From Nigrospora sphaerica (Eukaryota > Ascomycota > Sordariomycetes > Amphisphaeriales > Apiosporaceae), in NCBI GenBank assembly GCA_018287875.1, contig JAGVVL010000022.1, forward strand, positions 1,674,001 through 1,738,000: a stretch of 64,000 bases of DNA. Reading direction: 5' to 3'. The position numbers and the translations under genes are program-made. Under the pieces are notes generated by a model that did no database searches, was not told the DNA's origin, and saw nothing but the letters and a program-made list of their open reading frames with translations. Numbering within the stretch: position 1 is the stretch's first letter; every line of letters starts with the position of its first letter. Shown here in pieces: positions 24,701 through 34,884 of the stretch.

Positions 24701-25100
24701 GGGTTTAGATCTCGCCACCGGCGCGTGCGGCCGGATGACGGCGAACACGGAGGGACCCGGCCATCAGGACCAGGAGCTATTGGGAAACTGCCCGGAGATT
24801 TGCCTGGTAAGGCGGCGTCAAACAGGTAACCCGGCAACTGTATGCATACCTAGGTAGCACATAGCAGATAGAGCATCAGTTGGAAGAAAAGCCAGATAAA
24901 AGATTGAAGAAGTGGTCGTATAAGTAGTCATTACCCGTTCGACACCAGTCATGACGGATCAAAATGCTACTCACTAAAAACGTATCCTGGACTATCGAGC
25001 ACCGAGGGGAAGGAATTGATGTTGGCCCGATCCCATTATCTCAAGGGAGCGAGCACCAGACACTCTTCCCCAAGCAGAACCTAGGGGCCCCATCCAGAAA
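21800..25100 (+). other. Lower-GC island with scattered membrane-protein-like coding traces
   Basis: Base composition drops here compared with both flanks. Several plus-strand stretches look coding but sit in different frames. A 206-codon frame at 22893-23513 has hydrophobic segments (MIAGFVLLYR; LWLISVFPLLVVLLVAIF). A stretch at about 23487-23580 reads LVLWGTFVVSPAVGFFYLAE. The frame at 23716 starts MDFGQIFPIFLLIGLP. That at about 23976 has LLMPVDILCLLLSVQALI. A plausible intron exists at 23582..23664 (GTGAGT donor, CTAAC branch, TTAG acceptor), but the joined frame stops quickly. It could be a decayed multi-pass membrane protein gene or a many-exon gene I cannot assemble. No family is recognised. 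Confidence 0.35.
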
Positions 25101-25428
25101 CCGAGGCAATGGGATTTCCTAAGCACCATGTTGCTCAATCCACACTTGCCACAAAACTCGCAGTTTCAACAGACAGGTACTCCGGCGAAGAAGCATAGCA
25201 ATATCGACTCTATCGACAGCCAGCAGTGCGTCAGCATTCATCATTTCTTGGTGAACTACAACCACCGCCGATGTATGAGCGTAGGATGTGCTTCCATCAT
25301 TAGCACTCAAGCTTTTCAAAGAGCGTATTTCCTCCGCTGGTCAGTCTTCCGCGTCCTCTAGGTGTTGCCTCTCCCGTGCAGGATCCGAAGCCGTCAGGCT
25401 TTCGAAACTGCGATGGCCCATGTTACTC
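25101..25428. other. Short intergenic stretch 3' of the F-box-like gene
   Basis: Carries the 3' flank of the minus-strand F-box-like gene. Nothing else is supported. Confidence 0.5.
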
Positions 25429-26400
25429 CTAAGCAGACACCATGATGCTCGGTCCATGTTCGCCATGCGCGTTTCCCGTATTCGCGACTACGTGGGGACC
25501 ACCCACCATGGCTTCACCGAAATCGCCGTGACGCAACGGCTTGAGGGGCTGCTCCGCCTTCTCCGGGCCGTCATCCCAGCCCTTTTCAGGGCCCCAAGCG
25601 ATGCGGAGATTGAATTCAGATATGGCGCCGAGGAGACTGCGCATCATGGCACCGGTCTTGCGGACCGATGGATTGGCGTCGAACTCTACCGTTTCGCAAT
25701 GGGGGAGCTCGGCCAAAACGCCGGTCAAGAGATTCCGCGAGAAGTTCTCGTAGAAGCCGTCCGAGTGTCGAAAACCCCTGAACATATCGTTCGAGGGGTC
25801 GCACTCTACAAAGACTTTGACACGGCGGACACTAACACATTCCTTCAGTCCGAGGGCGTCATTGACCACCCAGCCGCGCGGTGGCTTGTTCCAGCCCGGC
25901 CCCAAGCGCAGTTCGAGTGTGCTCAGCCACGAGCGCTGTTTAGGGGTCATGCGAGCCAACAGCGGCTTCTTGGCCCGAAAGTACTTGCCGTAGATGGGGA
26001 AGAGGCGCACGGCATGGGTATGGTAGAAGCAGTAACTGGCCTCTTGGTAGACCAGGCGGCTGGTTCGGAGGATCCGGAGCTTGCTGCGGTAGCGAATGTG
26101 GTTGTCATGCTCGAGGTCCAGTACCTCGTCGAATTCGCCGAAATAATATTCATAGACTTTGAGGCGCAACTCCGAAGGCATGTCGAAAAAGCGGAAGGGC
26201 ACAATTTCCTTGCGTCGCGGCTTGGGCGCATTGGAGATGGGCACGTCTAATGTGAGAGCGCCGATATTGGCGGCAAGATCGGCGTAGGGATCGGCATCGG
26301 CCGTGGTATTGGATGGGGCATTGGACGCGGCCGCGGACGAACCGCGCATCGGCCCTGACTTGGAGCTCTTGGCTCCCGTAGAGCGACGGCGCATCGTCAT
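25429..26400 (-). CDS. F-box-like fungal protein of unknown target
   Basis: A single-exon frame of 323 residues, taking the start at 26400 (MTMRRRSTG). An in-frame ATG at 26574 exists, but the added 58 residues are composition-biased and look like leader. After a disordered Ser/Ala/Asn-rich head (about 1-65), a motif PFRFFDMPSELRLKVYEYYF resembles the degenerate F-box/2EXR-type N-terminal module common in large fungal families. It is followed by ILRTSRLVYQEASYCFYHTH, also characteristic of those proteins (residue pattern L-x-x-S-R-x-x-x-x-E-A). The rest is a conserved-looking alpha/beta region without a named motif. If it is an F-box, it would connect a substrate to an SCF ubiquitin ligase, but the partner is unknown. 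It diverges from TIM50. Confidence 0.78.
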   Translation of the reverse strand: MTMRRRSTGAKSSKSGPMRGSSAAASNAPSNTTADADPYADLAANIGALTLDVPISNAPKPRRKEIVPFRFFDMPSELRLKVYEYYFGEFDEVLDLEHDNHIRYRSKLRILRTSRLVYQEASYCFYHTHAVRLFPIYGKYFRAKKPLLARMTPKQRSWLSTLELRLGPGWNKPPRGWVVNDALGLKECVSVRRVKVFVECDPSNDMFRGFRHSDGFYENFSRNLLTGVLAELPHCETVEFDANPSVRKTGAMMRSLLGAISEFNLRIAWGPEKGWDDGPEKAEQPLKPLRHGDFGEAMVGGPHVVANTGNAHGEHGPSIMVSA

Positions 26401-28056
26401 TGTGCTGGCACACGATAGGAACAGGTAGGTGTCGGATCGGTGACTGGGTGACGGGAGCGTCGAGAGTAGAAGATGGGTGCGACAGGGGTGGCGAGTAACA
26501 ATGAATTTGGATGCGTATCGGAGGGTGGCGAAAGCGAGTCGAAGGTACGGAAGATGGGTTTGCGGTGGGGACACTTAGTCGGTGTCAAATTCGGCCGTCT
26601 TTGACGTCGTCGATGCCGGACGATGGATGTGGTTCAGTAGTTGTGTCGCAGAGACGGGAATAGGACGAGGCGTACCGAGGGTGGTGCCATCGCGATATTC
26701 CTCAGCGAGTGACGACCACCCTCTAGAAAGCATCGGCCCTGGGGGCCATGGTGAAGAGAAATAGGGTGTACTGATTGGTGGGCAGGTGGAGAATACGCCA
26801 GTGGTGCTGGAGCAAGCAGATGCAGGACTCACACGGACGCAACTCGAGGGGCAGACAGACGAATGCACCCGCGAGACACACGATGAGCAAAGAAGGAACT
26901 TATCAGGCGCGAGTCGGATGGGTGGAAGGAATGGAGATTGACCGGAGGGAAGTTGAGTTACGTTGAGTTCGCGCGCCCCTCCAAGTACCGGTAACGCCTC
27001 CTATGGCCACTATCGATACCGTAAAGTCCGGGGTACGGCGATGGATGGATAAGCGGGTCATATGATGGTCCAGAAGCGGGGCGCTTTCGACGTTTCCCGT
27101 CCCTTCCATCACGGATGCGCGGATGGACCCGAGACGACGAATGCTGTGTGAGCCGACGCGCCTGCCAAACCAACGTACGATCTGCTGCGAACGCCACAGG
27201 CCTGGCTCCATGTGTCAGGAGAGAACATGGCCTGTCCATCAAGCAATGTCTTACTGAGGTCCGGGCTCCTGTGTATTTGTGTGATTCTTGAGCAGGCTGG
27301 GCTGCAAGACTACCAGGCGACCCCCACCGTACCTGACAAGTCCACGCAAAGTACCGATGCGTGACGCCAGCGGCTGCGGGCTGGAGTCAATGCATGTCAC
27401 TCAGTTGCCTGCACGTCAAGTATGAGGTAGGCAATATGGCGTGGCATTCGAGGGACTTGCTCCTCTCGCCTATCTATATCTCACACCCGGCCAAGTGCTG
27501 GCTGCAGCGGAGCCGGTCCAAGAGTGACGTCTCATGTGTGGAGCGGGTCTGCACATACTATAGAAGCTGGACATGAATGCAAACCTTCACATACCTATGT
27601 ACCTGCACGATCCCGCCCAAGCGAGGTAATGGGCTGATGGACGACTGTACCAATGGAAGTACTGTATCTTTGGTAACGCTTACGGCTACCTATCGTGAGC
27701 ATGCATGGGCATACGCGGATGAATGTACTTTTTTACATGGGACGGTTCCGACCGAGAAATATAGCGCTGGGTGGAAAAAAACAGCACCGACGAAAAATTG
27801 GAGCTCCCTGGCTCAACTGATTGACGGTCCAGGCCCACATTCAGAGCTCTGCCTTTCCCACTCCCCCGTCATCGCTGGCCGTGCACGTCAGCCCGCCTTT
27901 GCTAATAATTTTCCTCACTTCACACAGTTCGACCTGGCCAAGCGAACGACCACTCGACCCTCTCTAGGACTCCGGACGGCGCAAGGCTCATTCTGCGTGA
28001 TACCCCGGGTCTGAAGGTGCCCCTGCCTCCAAACCAGATTTCTTCATCCTCCCATT
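26401..28056. promoter_or_regulatory. Divergent intergenic region between F-box-like gene and TIM50
   Basis: About 1.66 kb separating two outward-facing genes. It must contain both promoters. No coding potential, tRNA or repeat is supported. Confidence 0.5.
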
Positions 28057-29631
28057 ATGTGGTCTAGAGCTTTGCTGCGCTCGGCGCAGCTGCCCGCGCT
28101 TGCGAGGGCGTCGGCCGCCGCTACACCCGTCGCCTCGCGAGTCTCGATCCCCGCCTCGAGCATGTGGGCGCGAGGCATGGCCAAGAACCGGAAGAGCCCG
28201 AAGCAGCCCGCGCCATCAGATCCCACGGCCGACTCACAAAAACCACTGACCGATGGCCCCGATCCCTTGGACACGGAGTCGGCGCCCAAGGTCAGCGATG
28301 CCTCCGCCTCCGAGACCCCCGAGGGCGCGCCCCAAAAACCCTTCAAGCTGCCGGACCTGACCCAGGGCATCCCGTCGACGCTCGAGTTCGAGAGGGAGGG
28401 CGCCACCAACCGTTCGGCCCTGCAAGAGATGGAGGAAGAGGCGGCCGAGGGTGGCGGCAAGCACCACAAGGGCGAGCTGCCTGCCTCAGCCTACGTCTCA
28501 TCCACTGACAAACGCCGTCTTCGCATGGCAAACTACATGTACGCCATGGCCGCCATTCTCGGCCTCTCTAGTGTGGCGTACCTGGGCCGCGACTGGGAAG
28601 ACTTCGAAGCCAAACAACATCAGGACATCCCCAACGGCTGGATGCCCAACCTGTGGTGGCAGCGCGCCAAGGCCCGCATGAGCGACATGCTGGGATACTA
28701 CCAAGAACCCGCCTTCGAGAAGCTCTTGCCTGACCCCGACCCCATGTTCGAGCGCCCCTACACCCTGTGCATAAGTTTGGAGGACATGCTGGTCCACAGC
28801 GAGTGGACGCGAGAGCACGGCTGGAGAATCGCCAAGAGGCCCGGCGCCGACTACTTCCTGCACTACCTCAGCCAGTACTATGAGCTGGTTCTCTTCACGA
28901 CGGTGCCTTTTGCGATGGGCGAGCCGCTGGTGCGCAAGCTGGACCCGTTCCGCTTCATTGTATGGCCTCTGTTCCGCGAGGCGACCAAGTACCAGGACGG
29001 CGAGATCGTCAAGGACTTGTCCTACCTCAACCGCGATCTGTCCAAGGTCATCATTGTAGACACCGACCCCAAGCACGTGCGCAACCAACCCGAGAACGCC
29101 ATCATTCTCCCCAAGTGGAAGGGCGACCCCAAGGACACCGAGCTCGTCTCGTTGATTCCCTTCCTCGAGTACGTCCACACTATGCAGTACAAGGACACCC
29201 GGGAGGTCCTCAAGTCCTTCAAGGGTAAGCACATCCCGTCCGAGTTTGCCCGTCGCGAAGCCATTGCCCGCGCCCAGTTCGAAAAGGAATTCAATGCCCG
29301 CAAGCCCAAGGCCCCGTCAGGCATGGGTCTGCTGGGTTCCATGCTGGGCCTGAAGCCGAGCAACATGAGCATGATGGTGGTGCCCGAAGGCGAGCCCAAC
29401 CCCAGCGAGGCGTTCGCCCAGGGCAAGATGCTCCAGGACATCGCCCGGGAGCGCGGCCAGCGCAACTACGAGATGATGGAGAAGGAGATTCGCGAAAACG
29501 GAGAGAAGTGGCTCAAGGAAGAGCAGCAGCAGATGGAGAAGGCCCAGGCCGAGGCCATGGGGGCGATGAAGAGCTCCTTCTCCGGCTGGTTCCTGCCCGA
29601 CTCGAAGAAGGAGGGCGAGAAGAAAAATTAA
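28057..29631 (+). CDS. tim50: Mitochondrial import inner membrane translocase subunit Tim50
   Basis: Intronless, 524 residues. The N terminus is an Arg/Ala-rich matrix-targeting presequence (MWSRALLRSAQLPALARASA). One transmembrane helix lies at about 158-176 (YMYAMAAILGLSSVAYLG). The intermembrane-space FCP1-like domain covers about 235-375, with SLEDMLVHSEWTREHGWR, AKRPGADYFLHYLSQYYELV, LDPFRFIVWPLFREAT and IIVDTDPKHVRNQPENAI. The first catalytic Asp of the HAD/FCP1 DxD motif is replaced (SLED), as usual in Tim50, so it is not expected to be a phosphatase. The C-terminal ~130 residues are charged and helical. Role: receptor of the TIM23 complex that takes presequence proteins from TOM and keeps the channel closed at rest. 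Length and motif order match fungal Tim50. Confidence 0.97.
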   Translation: MWSRALLRSAQLPALARASAAATPVASRVSIPASSMWARGMAKNRKSPKQPAPSDPTADSQKPLTDGPDPLDTESAPKVSDASASETPEGAPQKPFKLPDLTQGIPSTLEFEREGATNRSALQEMEEEAAEGGGKHHKGELPASAYVSSTDKRRLRMANYMYAMAAILGLSSVAYLGRDWEDFEAKQHQDIPNGWMPNLWWQRAKARMSDMLGYYQEPAFEKLLPDPDPMFERPYTLCISLEDMLVHSEWTREHGWRIAKRPGADYFLHYLSQYYELVLFTTVPFAMGEPLVRKLDPFRFIVWPLFREATKYQDGEIVKDLSYLNRDLSKVIIVDTDPKHVRNQPENAIILPKWKGDPKDTELVSLIPFLEYVHTMQYKDTREVLKSFKGKHIPSEFARREAIARAQFEKEFNARKPKAPSGMGLLGSMLGLKPSNMSMMVVPEGEPNPSEAFAQGKMLQDIARERGQRNYEMMEKEIRENGEKWLKEEQQQMEKAQAEAMGAMKSSFSGWFLPDSKKEGEKKN

Positions 29632-31700
29632 GTCCACGCCTGAGGATTCCGTCACGACTTTGCTGTGCCACCCGCAACGCCCGGCGGGGCAGCGTCTGGC
29701 TCTGTACCAACATAACACGAAACCCGCCTCTACGTGGTGATAGGGTCTGGCCTCGCGGCAGCAACACATTCATCCAAGAAGGCCAAGGCGGGCAGTTCAA
29801 AAACCCGGGAGGTCGAACAATAGGCCTCGATCTCAACTCATCACTGTCATCGTCCGGGGAAGGGTAACTATTTACAAACAAGGCCCATCCGGGCTCGTTT
29901 TCGGGCAACGGGGAGGAGGAGGAGGAGGAGAAGGGGGGCCCTTGCAAACTTCCCAAGGGGCAGCCGCCTTCGGCCCCCGAAATCCTGTATGCCGTCCTGT
30001 CGGTTTCGGCACGCGAGCGGCAGCAGAAACAAAGCACGCGGGTGTGAGATTAATGTCATGTATACTAGCTGTACGAATGCAAAAGGAAACCGGTGTACAC
30101 CGGCATCTTTCAAGGCTCTGCTGCGTTTCGTAACGTCCACCTCGTGGTGCATCTCGAACGCCCTTGCCTTCACAAGCCTCCTCGCCCTGTCTAGGCGGAC
30201 GGCAAGAAGACCACCGGCTGGCTGGCGTACGGGTGACGGCGCGCTCCGAGGGTAAACCCGGCCCTCTCGGGGCACGGGGTCCGAATCGAAATGCGTACAC
30301 GTCTCGAGCACCCGGGGTTGGGGGGGGGGCGTGTCCTCCCCAAGGAGAATATTCAGACGGTTGGTGAAACCGGCGACCCCAGCCAACCACACCCCAGAAA
30401 CGGCTCGTCGGCCCCATTCCCTGAAGCCCCGGGCGGGCCAGCCTCGAGGACGACAGACGCCCGGAGCGGCTGCCGACCGAGCCCCGAGCCGCGACCCCGC
30501 CGATTAACCCACGGCCCGGGGCGCCGAAGGAGAAACGCTCATCACCGGGTCACGCACGGGAGACGACTACCAATTGGAGAAGGGAGGCGATACTTTGGGG
30601 GGAGAGGCCCCCGGGCCCGAACCAAACATGGGCTCCGACATCACGTCACGCCGGCCCGAAGGGACAGGCAGCACCCCCCCCCCGGGGGTGGTCCATCGCC
30701 GGCGACCCCGACGGCGGGCCCGTTTTCTCCGTTCCTAGCCGTCAAGCGCGTTCCCCGTTCGGGCCTTGGCCCAAGAGCCCTGCAGGGCGGCCGAGCCAGT
30801 CAGGACGATCCGGCCCCTTCCCCCCCGTTTTGGTCAAGCGGGGTTCTGTTTCCCCATCTGAATTGGTCGTCGTCGTGGGCTCCGAGGAGAGGAGACGGCC
30901 CTTTTCATATTTGGGTATGCCGCGGCGACTCGAAAAACCCCCTCGTAGCGAGCCGGGCCAATCAACCACGAGGGACGATGGACGCTGGGGAGGGCGGGGG
31001 AGGACGCGGGCCCGGCAGCTCTTTTTTGGGGGGGGTGTATGTCGTGTCCGTCGCGTAGCCCCTTCCCCACGCCGAGGGGGAACAAAAAAGCACGAGTCCC
31101 AGAGCTCTGGAACGAAAACACCGTTATGCGCGGCTCCGCGCGCGCCCCCCCGGTCGAACCGCCCGCTCGGGTTGCTACCGACCTACCTACCTACTTTTAC
31201 GCTTACACTTTGGCTCGGCTCCATGGGCTGTGCTACTGAACCCGGCTATCCATCGAGCTGGGACAGAGGAGAGGGGGGCTGGCCGTTCCCCCTCCCCCGC
31301 CTTCCTCCCCCCCCCGGTTCCCGAAAAATCCCGTCCACCCTAGCTACTTGGTTGCTTACCTAGCCAAGCCCATAGTACCCTCTGGAATCCGGCTACGGAG
31401 GAGGAGGCGACGACGAATGACGCACAAAAGAGAAAGAGAAGGGGTATGGCGAGGAAGGGAGAGAAAGGGGAAAGGGTATCCGGGGTGCGAGCTGGCCGAG
31501 GAGGCCGGACCGCCCGGACGGATTCTCTATGTTTACACACAGAGAAGAGAATGCCTCCAGAGAGGCCTGCGTGGGCATGGACGAGGGAGGATAGGAAGAC
31601 AAGCTCTGAGAGACGCTTGGAAAGACCGGGGGGGACAGGGGAGGGATGGGCACGTCGCCCCCGATACCCGTCGGTTCCGTCGTGCTGGGACGCGCGCGCG

Positions 31701-31728
31701 CTTGGCGCTTGGCGCTTGGCGCTTGGCG
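31701..31728 (+). repeat. Tandem 7-mer CTTGGCG, four perfect copies
   Basis: Four uninterrupted copies of CTTGGCG follow a CG-dinucleotide run. Confidence 0.9.
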
Positions 31729-31764
31729 CCTCCGTCATTGGCCCTGTCTGCCAGACGTGAGTGA

Positions 31765-31996
31765 ACGAGAAAGGGAGAAAGAGAGAAAGAGAGGGAGAAA
31801 GAGAGGGAGAGAAGAAGAGAGGAAGAGAGGGAGAGAGGGAGAGAGGAAGAGAGGAAGAGAGGGAGAGAGGAAGAGAGGGAGAGAAGACGAGAGGCAGAGA
31901 GGGAGAGAGGGAGAGAGATAGAGACAGAGAGGGAGAAAGGGAGACACGGAGAGGGAGACACGGAGAGGGAGAGAGGGAGAGGGGGAGAGAGAGAAA
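31765..31996 (+). repeat. Polypurine GA-rich tract
   Basis: About 230 bases almost purely A and G on this strand, built of GAGAGGGAGA/GAAAGAGA-like units. It explains the Leu/Ser-rich shadow frames on the opposite strand. Confidence 0.9.
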
Positions 31997-32654
31997 TCTC
32001 TCGAAAGGCTCGGTGTAGAACCTGGTCAAGCTTCCCGGCCGTGCTTCCCAGGGCGACCTCTGTAGCCATTCCCGTAGGACGTCGAGCAAAAAGTCCGAAT
32101 CTGCCACTCCCTACCCCCGGGAACCAAAAAAGGTCCCGAGAACCCTGCACATCGTATTATAGAAATGAACAAGACAGAAATAGAAAAAAAAAGAAAAAAA
32201 ACAAACAACAACGCCAGGAGAGCCCTCCTTCCCTCCCGTTCCCCGCGTCGCGGCCCAAAGCTGCCCGTGACCTCTCCGAGCAACTACAACAAACGGTAGC
32301 CAAGCTCGGACCCCGTGGCTGTGAACCCTCCCCCCCAGTCATGAGCAACATAACATAGCTCTGTACCTACGGGCTAAGGTAGGGAGCGCGGAATGACATT
32401 GGAACCCGTGGCTATGAATCATGGGTCCCCCCTCGGCCGACCGGTTGGCCTCACGGGGTACCCAATGCAGCTATTTCCGAGCAGTAGCCGCGAGGAGGGG
32501 CGGTTCTCGCGTGTTCTCGAATCAGATCGGGGAAACGGAAGAGGGGACCGTGGGGAGTTTCCGGTGAGCGCGGGAGAAGGAAAGATGCGGGTGTATACAA
32601 TTACTGTGTATTTCGGCTTAATATTTATTTGTCCAGGGTAGTCGGCCCTCTTTT

Positions 32655-32673
32655 GGGGGGGGGGGGGGGGGGG
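32655..32673 (+). repeat. 19-base homopolymer G
   Basis: An uninterrupted G run; the length may be unreliable in assembled sequence. Confidence 0.85.
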
Positions 32674-33249
32674 CAACCCAAGTGGGAACATGTTTAAACC
32701 GTTTCCCCGAGGAGGGGGCAGGTGGCTGATCCTTGTGGGTTATTGGGACATTTTTGCCTAGTTGGCTGCTCCCGGGGGGAAATGGGGGCGGATACTGAAA
32801 CGAAGACTAGGCAGGGGTTCCGGGTCTCGCGACTTTCACCTGCTCTCGCGATATCCGTCTCTGGGGTGACGCTGAGAGCGGGGCGGCGGGAGATGGGTTT
32901 TTCTCATCTTGGTTGCGCCCTAGAGGCTTCCCCCCCGGGACACTGTATGGTGTGGCGGTGGCGGTGGTTGGTGGTGTTGTTGTTGTTCGTGCCTTCGCGG
33001 CCTCACGCCTCGCCTGGAATTGCCTCATTCTCTCTCGCCCGAGCAAAGAATCGACGGCCGAGCGCGATGATCGAACGGGGGGGACGCGGGCAGAGAAGGG
33101 AATTTCGGTTTCATGACCAGGTTGAGCGGCAAGCGCCTCGATGACCCGACTCCCCGGGATCGATCCTTTCCCTCCATTCCCTCTGGCGCAAGGGCGTAGT
33201 GGTGTTTCCGCGTGGCCGGCCTAGAATGGTCCGTATCGCGATGGTGGGA

Positions 33250-33280
33250 CACACGCACAAACACACACACACACATACAT
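33250..33280 (+). repeat. CA microsatellite
   Basis: Imperfect (CA)n with a central perfect run. Confidence 0.8.
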
Positions 33281-34849
33281 ACGCTCTATCACGCGCTCAC
33301 GCACAAGCAATCAGTGGGTTATGAACAACAAGACACGCACGCACGCATCCCGTACGGGAACGTAGAGCTAACCCCCGTTAAGGCAAGGCACGCGTTACCT
33401 AGGAAGGAAGAAGGTTTCTTCTCCTGGGCCACGCGGGCGCCAAAAACAAACTGACTGCAGAGCCTGACTGGCAATTAAGGTTGATGGAGGCGTATCCAAT
33501 GGGAAGCGAAACTTTGACCTTGGCCTCATCCGTCCTGCCCGAGCTGCCGGGCTTGGGGGGGGAGGGGGTGGTAGGGTACATGTACTGAGGGGGAGGGGGA
33601 AGGAAGCGGAAAAGCGTACCCCAGAATGAAACGACGACCTGAATGAGAAACCTGAAGACTCTGGTTGGCATCCCGCATGAAAGAAGCTTTTCTTTCCCTC
33701 CCTGCCTAGGCGTGCAGCGAAGCTGTCGTCGTCGAACCCCGGCATCACATTATTCAGGCGCTCTGTCTTCGCTCTTCCCCCCTTCGCTGTCTCTTCTACG
33801 ACGCGTTTCGCGGTTGGAGGCTAGGAAACCGCCCATCACATGGGGACGTCGGCGGTCAGACCGCCCACCCGTCCCTCTGCGGGAAGCAACGTCGCCATCC
33901 GGGGGGGTTTGCTGGTATTCCGTGAGCACGAAGGAACCGGTGAAAAGTGATGTGTTTCGTGGATTGATGTCTGCTTTCAAGGGGGAGGCGGGTGGCCCTA
34001 CTCGCGGCCGTCGGTCGCCTGTCAGGAAAGGGAGGGGGGAATCGAGGAAGAAGAGGCTGGGAACAGGCGGCGTGGACGGACTGTAAGGCACGCCAGATCC
34101 AAAGGCTCGATACCCGGGCCGCTCTCGCACTAGGGCGCGCATGAGGAACAGAGGTAACCACCGACAGGCTTACATTTGTCCCGTTCTTTCCCTCCCGTCG
34201 CTGCGTTACGCTTTCCCCTCTTTGCCCGCCTTCTCGCAGGCGCCTCCCGCTGCGCTTGGGGTCCCGATAAGGTTGGCGGCGGGCCTATTGCTAAATCCAG
34301 TCTTCACCCGCGGTCATCAAGTCAAGTCAGCCACTCGGCCGAGAGCTTCCCTGAAAAGGACGGAACCGAGGCCTGGCCCTAACCATGAGACCGGGGCCGC
34401 TGGGAGCCAGGAATGGGGGGCCGAAGTGGAGGGAATCCACTCTGGACTCGGCCTCCTTTTTTGTTGTACTGTTTATTTTCTTCTTCAGCTGATTCTTTTC
34501 TTCTAGCCCGGCGTGGAGTGGAGGGGAGGGGAGGGGCGCAGGGTGTACTACTGTCATTAGGCCCTCCACGCGTGCCCGCATAGTCCGCCCTTTCTCTTCC
34601 CTCGCCCCCGCCTCACCCAGCAGCAGGATACGGTTGTGCAGACGGATTTCGGAGCTGGACTCGCTCAAGTTGTTGACAACACACGCAACTCTACTTTTGT
34701 CACCAGGCCCCCGGGTGGACTACGTCACGACAATCTAACGCAAGGCGCTGGGATTCCAAGGGGGAGCCACCCTGGTCGTCGTCCATCATGGCCTCACAGC
34801 CAAAGTTTAATAAACGATACGACTTACCCAAAGTCGGCCATGATCGGCG

Positions 34850-34850
<1 letters not shown>

Positions 34851-34884
<34 letters not shown>
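34851..34884 (+). repeat. (TC)n-(TG)n compound microsatellite
   Basis: A perfect TC run passes directly into a perfect TG run. Confidence 0.9.

Noticed and set aside
30291..31363. Frames of 177-255 codons in the very GC-rich 30-31 kb stretch
   Set aside because: Pro/Arg/Gly bias, poly-C/G runs inside them and no motif; both strands are open over the same interval.
31340..32150. Ser/Leu/Pro-repeat frames on the minus strand at 31.3-32.1 kb
   Set aside because: They are translations of the polypurine tract (CTC/TCT repeats), not proteins.
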